Positions 46,176-55,262 of a DNA stretch of 64,000 nucleotides are shown in pieces (position 1 is the stretch's first letter; each line of letters starts with the position of its first letter). The position numbers were made by a program, and so were the translations under genes. This DNA is from Lactiplantibacillus nangangensis (GTDB taxonomy: Bacteria > Bacillota > Bacilli > Lactobacillales > Lactobacillaceae). Below the pieces are notes generated by a model. That model searched no databases, was not told where the DNA came from, and saw only the letters and a program-made list of their open reading frames with translations. The stretch lies in the NCBI RefSeq assembly GCF_005405065.1, contig NZ_BJDI01000005.1, forward strand, positions 1-64,000, in the 5' to 3' direction.

Positions 46176-47530
46176 TGTACTGGATTAATCTAGCACTGAC
46201 TAGGATGGGCTTCTGGATTACTTGGGCGTTAATACCGATTGTCGTTGAAATTATTCCAGCAATTATTTCGACCATTAAATTATTGCGAATGCATAAGCAT
46301 GAAGCTAAGTTGACACCTCCAGGTAAGTGGCCATGGGTAACGATTATTGTGCCAGTTTATAATTCAGAAGATACACTTTTTGCGTGTATCGAGTCGATTA
46401 ATAATCAAACTTATCCTAAAAATGCGATGCAAATCGTTTTGGCTAACAATCAAAGTACTGATGATAGTTTCGGTGCTTATGCCCGGGCTCAGAATACTTT
46501 TCCAGAGTTGATTTTGCGCTATGTTAATACGGATAAGGGAAAAGCCCGTGCTTTAAATACAGCAATTTATGAAAGTATTGGGACTTATGTCATTAATATC
46601 GATAGTGATGGCTTATTGGAACCTAATGCGGTCAAAAACATGGTGTTACGTTTTGAAAATGATTTGAGCATTGCGGCAATGACCGGTTCAATTTTACCTA
46701 AGCGCGATATGATTCAAAATGTTTCTGGTTGGTGGCACCGGATATTGGCTAAGAATGAATATTATGAATATGCCCAAGCGTTTTTGTCTGGACGAACGAT
46801 GGAATCGTCACGTGATCAATTGTTTACAATGTCAGGTGCCTTTTCAGCTTTTCGCCGTGAAATTCTAATGGAAACCTTTTTGTATGATATTGATACGATT
46901 GGTGAAGATACGGATATGACCTTTCAAATTCGGACACGGCTAGGCAAAAAGGTGGTCATTTGCGCGGATGCGATTTTTTATGTGGAACCGATTTCTGGGC
47001 TTTCTGAGCTCTATCGTCAGCGGCAACGTTGGCAACGTGGTGAAATGGAAGTTAGTCAAACTTATATGTCGCAGTCAGCCAGTCTGAAGCGGTTTTTTGA
47101 TAACTTTTTAATTCGGCGAATGATGATTGACCATACGTTTAGCTTTCCACGGATGATTTGGACATTCGCTAGTTTTGTCTTAGTTGTTTTTGGCTATTCA
47201 CCTTTAATTTTGGGGTTGTCATATCTCTTAATTTACGTGTTATATGTTTTTGTTGCCGTGATCAATTATCTAAGTGTCGGGGCGATTTTACAGAAATATC
47301 CAACCGAACGTCAGTACTATATGCATCTTTGGTGGGTAACATTGACACTGCCAATCTATATGTTTATTTGTTCATGGATTCGTTTGATTGGTATTATCAA
47401 TGCCATGACGACTAAGGCTTCATGGAAAATGCTTGGCTTTAATCAAGAAATGTCTCAATTGGTTAGTGTGGTTCGCGATGATATTAGGACAATTCGAGAA
47501 CAACACCGACGCGACAAGGAAGGAAAATGA
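46175..47530 (+). CDS. XrtG-associated family 2 glycosyltransferase
   Basis: This protein of about 451 residues is membrane-bound. One N-terminal helix (about 8-32) is followed by the GT2 catalytic domain: VTIIVPVYNSEDTL, NIDSDG (the DxD metal site), a later TIGEDTDMT (ED base) and QRQRWQRGE (the Q/RxxRW motif of processive synthases). About four C-terminal helices complete it. The architecture is like hyaluronan, cellulose or poly-GlcNAc synthases, so it may build a polymer or lipid-linked sugar for the exosortase product. ATG 46175 overlaps the xrtG stop (TGATG). GGAGG lies 14 bases upstream, and TTG 46172 is possible. Confidence 0.85.
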   Translation: MYWINLALTRMGFWITWALIPIVVEIIPAIISTIKLLRMHKHEAKLTPPGKWPWVTIIVPVYNSEDTLFACIESINNQTYPKNAMQIVLANNQSTDDSFGAYARAQNTFPELILRYVNTDKGKARALNTAIYESIGTYVINIDSDGLLEPNAVKNMVLRFENDLSIAAMTGSILPKRDMIQNVSGWWHRILAKNEYYEYAQAFLSGRTMESSRDQLFTMSGAFSAFRREILMETFLYDIDTIGEDTDMTFQIRTRLGKKVVICADAIFYVEPISGLSELYRQRQRWQRGEMEVSQTYMSQSASLKRFFDNFLIRRMMIDHTFSFPRMIWTFASFVLVVFGYSPLILGLSYLLIYVLYVFVAVINYLSVGAILQKYPTERQYYMHLWWVTLTLPIYMFICSWIRLIGIINAMTTKASWKMLGFNQEMSQLVSVVRDDIRTIREQHRRDKEGK

Positions 47531-47961
47531 GCATGCAGAAGCAACGTTCTTATAAAATTAAATCATATGTAAATGCTAGTCACGCGGTACGGTGGAAGTC
47601 AGGAACTGGTAAAAAGCATAATCATACTTGGGAGATTGTTTGTGAGTTACATGTCTTTGAAGGGATGGTTTCCTTTTTTGATATTGAAAAGTCGCTAAAT
47701 GAAGCGATTGATGGCTTGTCCGGTAAGTTTTTGAATGATCTACCTGAATTTAAAGTGATTAATCCAACGGTCGAAAATGTCACTGAATATTTATTTGATA
47801 AAGTCGATGGTATTTTACGCCAAAATAATGCCGTTCTCTTGCGGATTGAAGTTAGTGATTCCCCAACACGTTCATTCTGTATTGATGTTACCGAGCGAAA
47901 ATTTCCATCTGAATCACAGGTTGCAGCCAAATTGAAACAACAGGAAGCATCCAATGCGTAG
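47527..47961 (+). CDS. 6-pyruvoyl-tetrahydropterin-synthase-like protein of the XrtG system
   Basis: This 144-residue protein has the T-fold of PTPS/QueD. ASHAVRW and KKHNHTWEI hold the zinc histidines. VSFFDIEKSLNEAIDGLSGKFLND matches the usual DFxxLK...LDHxxLN region, although the LDH His is replaced. A homologue with this name is a regular member of XrtG clusters. Its role there is unknown and may not concern pterins. It overlaps both neighbours by 4 and 8 bases, a sign of tight coupling. Confidence 0.8.
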   Translation: MSMQKQRSYKIKSYVNASHAVRWKSGTGKKHNHTWEIVCELHVFEGMVSFFDIEKSLNEAIDGLSGKFLNDLPEFKVINPTVENVTEYLFDKVDGILRQNNAVLLRIEVSDSPTRSFCIDVTERKFPSESQVAAKLKQQEASNA

Positions 47962-49540
47962 GTTTTATAATTTCAGTCATGGGGTGATCAATCTTTTTTG
48001 GCGGTTATTATTTTATCTGATGCTCTTTTTTGCACTGACCTCTCCGAATATTATTATCGGAGATAATGCGACCTTTGGGACGAGTACGACGATGGTGACC
48101 ACCGGTTTAGTGCTTACTATTGTTGCTATCTGTGTCATGATTTATGCGTATCCTGGCATACGTGCTTGGTTTTACAAGGTATTCGTGACCCGAAAATTGA
48201 TGACCGGTAGTCTGATGTTGGTTGCAATTTTAATCTTGCAAATTCTTTTTATTTATTTTGTCCATCCAAATAGTGGGTTTGACTCTGGGATGTTGGTACA
48301 CGCGGCGACTGATAAGACAAGTGCTTGGGATCAAGATATTACGTCTTACTTTAGTTTGAACCAAAACAACTTGCCAATCATGTTATTTATGCACTGGTTA
48401 TCGGTTAGTTTTCATCAAACGCAGTGAATCTTTTTTGATTATGTTACGTTGTTATTTGTTGACCTTTCGGCAGTGCTTAATTTGTTATCGGTGTACGTTG
48501 TAAGGCGGCGTGCACTGGGGGTGGCCATTTATATGACTTGTGGTTGGTTGGCCGTTTTTCCAAGTATTATCATGCCTTACACAGATGCATGGGTCTTACC
48601 ACTGGTTTCATTGTTCATGTTGTGTTATTTCACAATGCGGAGCGACAAGATGCCATTTGGATTTCAGGCAGCGGCAGCGGTCGGATTTGGCGTCAGTGTC
48701 GTTTTGACTTATTTCATGAAGCCATCATCAATTATTCCAGTCATCGCGATCGTAATTGTTGAGTTTTTGGCCTGGATGGTGCAGAAGCGCCATTTTACAG
48801 CATACCGAGTTTTTCTAACCTTGGCTTTATCTGTTTTGATTGTTGACAGTGCGAGTGAAACATACAAAGTTGTTCATCAAAAAGTTGAATCACAGACCTA
48901 TTTAAAAATTGATAAGTCGCTATCGATTCCAGCAATTCATTTTATGGCGATGGGGGTCTATGATCAGGGTGGTTATAGTTGGCGGCAAGCACTTGCGATG
49001 GTTTACTTGCCGACTGAAAAGCAAAAAACAGATTATTCTGTAAAAATGCTCAAGAAGCGGCTAAAAAAGTTGGGTCCCTTGGGTTATGCCAAATTTCTTG
49101 TTATGAAGCAGCGTAACAACACTGCTGATGGGACTTTTGGCTGGTTGAAGGAAGGACATTTCTTTCTTGATAACCAGAAGCCAAAGCAAAACGGAATTAC
49201 CAATCAATTGAAAAATTATATTTACTTATATGGTGAACATATTGCTGACTTTAGATTTGCTGCCCAATTCTGGTGGATTACCTTACTAGTCATTATTGCA
49301 TTGGGATTTGGACCACGGCAAAATCTGATTCAGGTCCTACGATTATCAATGGTCGGTGGTTTTATGTTTTTGCTCTTATTTGAAGGTGGCCGGAGTCGCT
49401 ATTTGATCCAGTACCTACCTTGTTTGCTATTACTCAGTATATTTTCTTTTGAACGGGTGGTGGCAAATATGAAGCGACTGTTTGGCTGGTATGATCGTGA
49501 ATTAGAAAAAGATACTGCCAAATTTTCAGAAAATAGTTAG
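47954..49540 (+). pseudogene. XrtG-associated membrane glycosyltransferase, interrupted by an in-frame TGA
   Basis: Two open stretches, 47954-48424 and 48428-49540, are in the same frame and are separated only by TGA at 48425-48427 (context CAG TGA ATC). Read through, they give a protein of about 528 residues with some ten or more membrane helices and little soluble domain, like the large transmembrane glycosyltransferase that ends XrtG operons. The TGA probably replaced TGG (Trp). A TTG at 48449 has no good ribosome site, so the second part is unlikely to be made well. The gene may be inactive, or the base may be a sequencing error. Confidence 0.75.
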
Positions 49541-49554
49541 TCATTATAAGTTGA

Positions 49555-49589
49555 GGTGTTTGGTTTAATAAAACCGAATGCCTTTTTTA
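49555..49589 (+). terminator. terminator of the XrtG operon
   Basis: GGTGTTTGGTTT pairs, with G-U pairs, with AAACCGAATGCC and is followed by TTTTTT. Confidence 0.8.
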
Positions 49590-49870
49590 GTCCCGTGAGA
49601 TTGTTAGTTAACCGTCCAATCGTGAGTGTCGCTTTCCTTCTACTCTTGAGGTTAGTTAGGTAATATAGGCTTGCGGCGCGGTTTATCAGCCACTACAATG
49701 GCAGTGGTCTTACCAATCAAATTTCATCATTTTAAATAATTATTGTGTTTGCTTTATTTTCTCACAGGTGGCAGGTAAAATGTGGTTATGGAAATAAGTT
49801 CGAACAAATTTCTGATTTATATTCGTAGTAATAATTGTAAGCGTCAACATAACGCTGGGGAGGGTTAAAA
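49590..49870 (+). promoter_or_regulatory. promoter region of the PTS gene with a cre site
   Basis: There is no gene here. TTGTAAGCGTCAACA at 49835-49849 fits the loose cre consensus WTGNAANCGNNNNCA, and lies 22 bases before the PTS start. CcpA repression by preferred sugars is therefore likely. No antiterminator (RAT) hairpin of the beta-glucoside type is visible. Confidence 0.6.
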
Positions 49871-51862
49871 ATGGCAGCAAAGTTAGTTCAAACAACCGTG
49901 ACAGCGCCAGTTGCTGGTGAATTATTGCCGCTAAGCGCGATTCATGATCCAGTCTTTTCAAAAGGCTTGATGGGAAAAGGCTTTGGCATTGAACCAAGTG
50001 ACGGCAAGATTGTCGCACCCGTGAGTGGGGAAATCACGATGATTGCGACGACCAAGCATGCAATCGGCTTGAAAACAATCAATGGGATGGAAGTTCTGTT
50101 ACATTTAGGCATCGATACAGTCGAGTTGGGTGGTAAGCCTTACCAGATACTCGTTAAGATGGGCACCAAAGTTACGGCTGGGCAAGAATTAGCCATTATG
50201 GATTTAGCCGGCATTAAAAAGGCTGGTAAGCCAGTAACCGTCATGACGGTTATCACAAACAGTGCCGCGAACAACTATCAACTCTTTTTAAATGAGTTGG
50301 ATCAGTTGGTTGAAGCTGGTGATTCGGTCGCAATGGTAACCGGTGAAGGTGCGGATGCCATGCCGGCTAAACCTGCGACGAAGGTTGGTAAGGGCAAGTA
50401 TGATCAACTCGCACATGACATCATCGAAAACGTTGGCGGACCCGAAAACGTCAATAGTTTAATTCATTGTATTACGCGCCTGCGTTTTTATTTAAAAGAT
50501 GAAAGTGTTGCGAATACGGCAGTCATCAGCGACTTAGATGGTGTGATCGACGTGACTAAGGGGAGCGGCCAATATCAGGTTGTGATTGGTCCCGCCGTCA
50601 ATGACGTCTATGACGCGGTGATTGGCCAACTTGGCCCACAGTTTAGTGATGATGCCGCGACTAAGAAAGCTGTAGCTGAAACGAGTGCTGCGGCGAATAA
50701 ACCACACTATGGTTTCTGGGGCACGATTCAGCATGGTTTTAGTGGCATTATCGGTGTCATGACTGCTTCCATGATTCCCGTCATTGGAATTTTAGCTGGC
50801 TCAGGGATTCTTAAAGGAATTCTGGCAGCCTTGACTGGATTCAAAGTTTTAAGCGCAACAAGCGGCACATACATGGTCCTGAATGCGATTGGTGATGCGA
50901 CTTTCTACTTCTTACCGGTTATTCTAGGTTTCACGGCGGCGAAAAAGTTGGGGTCTGATCCAATTGTACTGGCAATCGTTGGTGGGGTCTTGATCTATCC
51001 ACAAATTATTGGGGCAGCTGGAAAAGCGGCGACGGCCCAGATTGCGTTTTTCGGTATTCCGACCCATTTGGTTTCGTATTCGGCTTCAGTTTTCCCAATT
51101 ATTGTGGCCGCCTGGTTGGGGGCTTACGTTGAGAAGTTCTTGAAGAAAGTCGTGCCACTGTACCTGCGGAGCGTCTTTATTCCAATTTTAGAAGCATTGA
51201 TCCTAAGTGTCATCGTGCTCGTTGGTGTTGGCCCGGTGATTACGATGATCAGTAAAGGCTTAGCAGATGGGATTGTCTCGATCTACAACTTCAGTCCAGC
51301 ACTGTCCGGCTTCGTCATCGGTGGCTTGTATCAAACGATGGTTATTTTCGGGCTGCACTGGGGACTTATTCCAATCGTCATCAACGATATTGCGACGAAT
51401 GGGCATAGTTACCTGAATGCGATCCTCTCAATCACGATGGTGGCTCAAGGTGGGGCCGTTTTAGCGGTCTTCCTCAAGTCTAAAGATAAGAAGCTTAAAG
51501 AAATTTCATTGGCGGCCGCTGTTTCAGCGTTTTGCGGGGTCACTGAGCCCGCACTATACGGGGTCAATTTGAAATACAAACGGGTCTTCGTTTGGGCTAG
51601 TATCGGAAGTGCCTTTGGAGGGTTAATTACTGGTCTACTGCGGGTCAACAACTATGCGCTATCCGGTTCCTTGATTGGGTTCCCAGCGTTTATCACGCCC
51701 GGCGTCGGAATTGGCAGTAACTTCTATGGCTATCTGATTTCACACTACGGCACGTTACTCATCTCAACCGTCTTAGTTTTCTTATTCGGTTTCTCTGATA
51801 AAATGTTAGCTAAAAATAAAGCCAAAGCTAAGACTGATCAATTAGAGTCAGTCACGGAATAG
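49871..51862 (+). CDS. PTS sugar permease EIIABC, beta-glucoside/sucrose/trehalose group
   Basis: This 663-residue fused permease has the order IIA-IIB-IIC. The IIA domain (about 1-155) has the phospho-His region VLLHLGIDTVEL. The IIB domain (about 175-255) has the phospho-Cys in LIHCITRLRF. The IIC domain (about 290-640) has about ten helices and GVTEPALYGV. The more common order in this family is B-C-A, so this is a permuted form. It takes up and phosphorylates a sugar, probably a glucoside. No phospho-glycosidase gene is adjacent. GGGGAGGG precedes the ATG, and a cre site implies catabolite repression. Confidence 0.87.
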   Translation: MAAKLVQTTVTAPVAGELLPLSAIHDPVFSKGLMGKGFGIEPSDGKIVAPVSGEITMIATTKHAIGLKTINGMEVLLHLGIDTVELGGKPYQILVKMGTKVTAGQELAIMDLAGIKKAGKPVTVMTVITNSAANNYQLFLNELDQLVEAGDSVAMVTGEGADAMPAKPATKVGKGKYDQLAHDIIENVGGPENVNSLIHCITRLRFYLKDESVANTAVISDLDGVIDVTKGSGQYQVVIGPAVNDVYDAVIGQLGPQFSDDAATKKAVAETSAAANKPHYGFWGTIQHGFSGIIGVMTASMIPVIGILAGSGILKGILAALTGFKVLSATSGTYMVLNAIGDATFYFLPVILGFTAAKKLGSDPIVLAIVGGVLIYPQIIGAAGKAATAQIAFFGIPTHLVSYSASVFPIIVAAWLGAYVEKFLKKVVPLYLRSVFIPILEALILSVIVLVGVGPVITMISKGLADGIVSIYNFSPALSGFVIGGLYQTMVIFGLHWGLIPIVINDIATNGHSYLNAILSITMVAQGGAVLAVFLKSKDKKLKEISLAAAVSAFCGVTEPALYGVNLKYKRVFVWASIGSAFGGLITGLLRVNNYALSGSLIGFPAFITPGVGIGSNFYGYLISHYGTLLISTVLVFLFGFSDKMLAKNKAKAKTDQLESVTE

Positions 51863-51878
51863 CTTGGTGCAGACTAAA

Positions 51879-51905
51879 GCAGCGTCCAAATGGGCGCTGC
51901 TTTTT
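51879..51905 (+). terminator. terminator after the PTS gene
   Basis: GCAGCG / CGCTGC stem with inner CCA/TGG, followed by TTTTT. Confidence 0.82.
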
Positions 51906-51977
51906 GGCAATGGCTATTTACACAATGAACGGTCATTCTGCGTTAAGATAAACTTATGTAGAAAGGATGATGTGTTG

Positions 51978-53123
51978 ATGTCAGTATTTAGTGAAGCCGA
52001 AAAGATTAAAATTTTTGCCGATTTAGTTCAGATCAAATCAGTCAATGATGATGAAACCGAAGTTGCACAATATTTACAACGGTTGTTTGCGGCGCATGGG
52101 ATTAAGGCGGATTTAATGCCACTAAGCGCTACCCGGAGTAATTTAGTTGCCGAAATTGGGACCGCTGGACCAGTTCTGGGGATTTCTGGGCATATGGATG
52201 TCGTGACACCAGGCGACATCGAGCAGTGGGATTCGGATCCATTTAAGCTGACGGAAAAGGCTGGCAAACTCTACGGACGTGGCGCGACCGATATGAAGTC
52301 TGGTTTAGCGGCGATGGTGATTGCGATGATTGAAATCAACGCGGCTAAGACGCTGACTAATGGGCGAATTCGGTTGATGGCGACCGTGGCTGAAGAAGTC
52401 GGAGAGACCGGTTCGCAGAAGTTTTACGAAGCGGGCACGATGCAAGATGTCGATGCTTTGCTGATTGGCGAACCTTCCGGCTACAATATTGCGTTTGCCC
52501 ACAAAGGGTCGATCGACGTGCGCATCCAATCAACTGGGAAAGCCGCGCATAGCTCGATGCCGGAACAAGGGTATAATGCGCTGGATCCGTTACTCGATTT
52601 GCTCAACCAAGCGAACCACGCTTTTCGGGACAGTGATCGGCATAGCGATTTACTTGGTGACCTCGTCTTTAACACAACCATTCTCAAGGGTGGCAACCAG
52701 GTCAATTCCATTCCGGCCCAAGCGGAAACGGAGCTGAATATTCGGTCGATTCCTGAATACGACAACGCTGCGGCCATTGCGACCTTGCAAAAATTGGTCG
52801 ACCAACAGAATGCAGCCGGAGCCCAGTTGGCTATGACGGTCTTCATGTCACAAGATCCGGTGCAGTCACCAAAAGACAGTAAGTTAAGTAACTTAGCCGC
52901 TAAAATTGGGTCAACTTATGCGGGCCAACCGATTCCAAAAGTGGCGATTCCCGCAGTGACGGATGCATCTAACTTATTGAAAGGTAAGTCACATGATTTC
53001 CCATTCATCATGTTCGGTCCTGGCAATCAAACACCACATCAAGTTAATGAAAGTATCGATAAGCAAATGTATTTAGACTTTATCAAGTTGTATGAAGAAC
53101 TCTTTGTCAGTTATTTGAACTAG
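51978..53123 (+). CDS. M20-family peptidase/deacylase (DapE/ArgE-like)
   Basis: The product is 381 residues. Metal-binding motifs are in order: ISGHMDVV, GRGATDMKSG, VAEEVGETG (general base Glu-Glu), then VTDASNL and a late HQVNES. A lid/dimer domain lies in the middle (KGSIDVRIQSTGKAAHSS). Similar to succinyl-diaminopimelate desuccinylase, so it may act in lysine/peptidoglycan precursor synthesis, but ArgE-type or dipeptidase activity is also possible. ATG 51978 is preceded by AAAGGA. The 187-bp repeat (copy 2) begins 32 bases after the stop. Confidence 0.85.
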   Translation: MSVFSEAEKIKIFADLVQIKSVNDDETEVAQYLQRLFAAHGIKADLMPLSATRSNLVAEIGTAGPVLGISGHMDVVTPGDIEQWDSDPFKLTEKAGKLYGRGATDMKSGLAAMVIAMIEINAAKTLTNGRIRLMATVAEEVGETGSQKFYEAGTMQDVDALLIGEPSGYNIAFAHKGSIDVRIQSTGKAAHSSMPEQGYNALDPLLDLLNQANHAFRDSDRHSDLLGDLVFNTTILKGGNQVNSIPAQAETELNIRSIPEYDNAAAIATLQKLVDQQNAAGAQLAMTVFMSQDPVQSPKDSKLSNLAAKIGSTYAGQPIPKVAIPAVTDASNLLKGKSHDFPFIMFGPGNQTPHQVNESIDKQMYLDFIKLYEELFVSYLN

Positions 53124-53155
53124 CGGCGGACGTTATTAGTGACTGGTCGCTGATT

Positions 53156-53342
53156 GCCGCTTCCGGTTGTTGTTGATGACATGCGGTCGAGGGACCGGGC
53201 CAAGCCTGAGGAGCGTCTTGTCCCTCGCCCGGAAGCCTTGCTTAAACCGCAAGTCTCCCAGCCGGTCCGTGGTGTAAGACCGGAAAAACACCGGTCAAAC
53301 GCCACCCACACGGCCGATGCCATCAACAACAACCTACAGCTA
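53156..53342 (+). repeat. structured 187-bp dispersed repeat, copy 2
   Basis: Same element as 7384-7569 and 62077-62263. Here GGTTGTTGTTGATG at the left end pairs perfectly with CATCAACAACAACC at the right end. GACCGG/CCGGTC and CCGGGC/GCCCGG pairs lie inside. The loop of the GACCGG hairpin differs between copies while the stem is constant. Confidence 0.75.
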
Positions 53343-53543
53343 GCTAATTGTTTTTAGTGGTTAGTCAGGCACTTAAATTTAGTGGCTTTGACTGACGGAG
53401 CGATGAGCCACATGGATTCGTTTCAGGTATAACGAGCGCCAGTATTACAGGATTTACGCCAATTTTGGTGCTTTAGACCTTTAGCCTTAATAATAGAAAA
53501 TAACTGTTCGAAATGGTCAACATTTCAGAACAGTTATTTTTTT
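53343..53543. terminator. gap after the M20 gene: short repeat copy 2 and bidirectional terminator
   Basis: The short repeat at 53449-53490 resembles 17521-17561. The terminator at 53497-53543 has AAAATAACTGTTC pairing with GAACAGTTATTTT, then TTTG, and can stop both the plus-strand transcript and the minus-strand antitoxin gene. No gene is visible between 53124 and 53587. Confidence 0.75.
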
Positions 53544-53587
53544 GCACTTTATAGTGTTGATCAAACGTTTTAGTAAAACGGATGCGA

Positions 53588-53860
53588 TCAATCATCGGCG
53601 TCTGCCTCGTCACGTAATTCTTTTAAATGTTGGTGGGCACCGGCACGATTATATATCGCAAGTTGATCTAAAGCCGTGTCAAGTTCTGAAACACGATTTG
53701 ATGGTGTGAACGGGAGACCGTTTTCTTTAATCATTTGGTTCAGAAAAATATTAATAAGTGTGCTCAAGTCGCTACCTAAATCTTTGGCGACGGCTTGTGC
53801 TTCAATCTTTTGTTGATGGTCGATACGAATCGTAATGCGATCTTTGATTGGATTGTCCAT
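53588..53860 (-). CDS. RelB/DinJ-family antitoxin without an adjacent toxin
   Basis: This 90-residue protein has an N-terminal ribbon-helix-helix (RITIRIDHQQKIEAQAVAKDLGSDLSTLINIFLNQM), the classical RelB/DinJ pattern, and an acidic C-terminus (ELRDEADADD). A YafQ/RelE toxin gene would be expected right after it on the minus strand. Only a terminator is there, so it is an orphan. It may control another locus or be a remnant. Confidence 0.8.
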   Translation of the reverse strand: MDNPIKDRITIRIDHQQKIEAQAVAKDLGSDLSTLINIFLNQMIKENGLPFTPSNRVSELDTALDQLAIYNRAGAHQHLKELRDEADADD

Positions 53861-53976
53861 AATGAATTCACCTTCAATTGGTTTGATGGTGTCATTATAG
53901 CGTCATTTGGCTCACAATAACTGCTAAATAGGCTTCAGAATATTTTTTGAAAAAAAGTATTAAATGGTGATATGTG

Positions 53977-54088
53977 TTAATCTGCATCATTTATTTAAAA
54001 ATGACGTAGATTAAAAGTGAAAATGTCGCCTTTTAACACTCATCTAATTGCTAATCTACGTCATTTTGGCTATAATGACGTAGATTAG
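53977..54088. promoter_or_regulatory. two palindromic operators and promoter of the Fic gene
   Basis: Operator 2: CTAATCTACGTCAT (54051-54064) and ATGACGTAGATTAG (54075-54088), a perfect 14-bp inverted repeat with a 10-bp spacer. Operator 1: TTAATCTGCATCAT (53977-53990) and ATGACGTAGATTAA (54001-54014), 12 of 14 paired, same 10-bp spacer, centred 74 bp upstream. The promoter TTGCTA (54048-54053), 17 bp, TATAAT (54071-54076) lies inside operator 2. The regulator may be the Fic protein itself, which ends in a winged-helix-like domain. Confidence 0.75.
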
Positions 54089-54099
54089 AGGTGAGTGAC

Positions 54100-55155
54100 G
54101 TGAAAAAATTTGATTATCAAACGTTAAATAAGCTAGTCATTACGCCAATGATGACTAAAAAAATTAGTCAAATTTCAGAATATCGTGGACAAATTAGCGC
54201 GGCCCAACTTCAAGCAAATACCGCGGCCCTAACCCGGCTAGTTGCCGTGGCAAAAATCCAAAGTACTGATGCTTCCAACCGAATTGAAGGTATCTATACT
54301 AGTAGTACCCGGTTACGGTTGATTATGGCTAAGAAGACCATGCCACATGATCGTTCCGAGGCCGAAATTTCGGGATATAGAGATGTTTTAAGTTTAATTC
54401 ACGAACAATATGCGTATATTCCGATGACTGCATCGACAATTTTAACGTTACACAAGCATTTATTTAGTTTCACTGCTAGCAGTTGGGGTGGTAAATTTAA
54501 AGATATTGATAACCAAATTATGGCCAGGCATACGGATGGAACTGAGGTTGTCCGCTTTACGCCACCAGCAGCCTACCTAACTCCGGCATTAGTTGAGTCG
54601 CTCTGTGATAACTTTCGCCAAGCACTTCAGGCAGATACGTTACCAACGTTATTGTTGTGTGGTGCTTTTGTCTTTGATTTTGTTTCAATCCACCCATTTC
54701 GAGATGGTAATGGTCGTTTGTCGCGATTGTTAATGCTACTAGTTTTATATCAAGCAGATTATGGGGTAGGACGTTATATTAGTTTGGAAGCCTTAATTGA
54801 AAAAACAAAGTCGCAATACTATCAAGCTCTAGAGGTCAGTTCTGAGGGGTGGTTACAAGACACTAACGATTATCAAGCTTTCCTAGATTATTTCTTGAGC
54901 GTCGTTTTACAAGCTTATCGTGACTTAGCAGAACGCTTAGCACCGTCAGTCGAGCCAGAAAAAGTTACGGCACCGGTATTGATTTTGCAAGGGTTACAAA
55001 ATGAATTGCGCCCGTTAACAAAAAGAGAATTGATTGCCTTGATTCCGAAGTACAGCCAAGTTTCGATTGAGCGTGGGTTACATCAGCTGGTCGTTGCTGG
55101 CAAGATTCGGAAGGTTGGCGCTGGAAGAGCTACGAGTTATGTTTTGGTTATTTAG
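54100..55155 (+). CDS. class II Fic-domain protein with C-terminal DNA-binding-like domain
   Basis: The product is 351 residues. An N-terminal segment holds the inhibitory helix SNRIEG (residues 59-64; E63 would block ATP binding), which makes it a class II Fic protein. The Fic core has HPFRDGNGRLSR with catalytic H198. The C-terminal part (LTKRELIALIPKYSQVSIERGLHQLVVAGKI) looks like a winged helix. Fic enzymes usually AMPylate protein targets; these are unknown here. GTG 54100 is preferred, with AGAGGTGA upstream. The paired palindromes at 53977-54088 suggest autoregulation. Confidence 0.87.
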   Translation: MKKFDYQTLNKLVITPMMTKKISQISEYRGQISAAQLQANTAALTRLVAVAKIQSTDASNRIEGIYTSSTRLRLIMAKKTMPHDRSEAEISGYRDVLSLIHEQYAYIPMTASTILTLHKHLFSFTASSWGGKFKDIDNQIMARHTDGTEVVRFTPPAAYLTPALVESLCDNFRQALQADTLPTLLLCGAFVFDFVSIHPFRDGNGRLSRLLMLLVLYQADYGVGRYISLEALIEKTKSQYYQALEVSSEGWLQDTNDYQAFLDYFLSVVLQAYRDLAERLAPSVEPEKVTAPVLILQGLQNELRPLTKRELIALIPKYSQVSIERGLHQLVVAGKIRKVGAGRATSYVLVI

Positions 55156-55199
55156 CATTTGTTCTGGCAGTTTAAATAAGGCGTTTTTTCTATTATATG

Positions 55200-55253
55200 A
55201 AAGCAACCGTTAGTATGACTGATTTATCCAGTCACACTAACGGTTGCTTTTTG
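55200..55253. terminator. bidirectional terminator between fic and lipoprotein genes
   Basis: AAGCAACCGTTAGT / ACTAACGGTTGCTT, with inner TGACTG/CAGTCA, followed by TTTTT. T runs exist on both strands. Confidence 0.93.
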
Positions 55254-55262
55254 GGAAACAAG

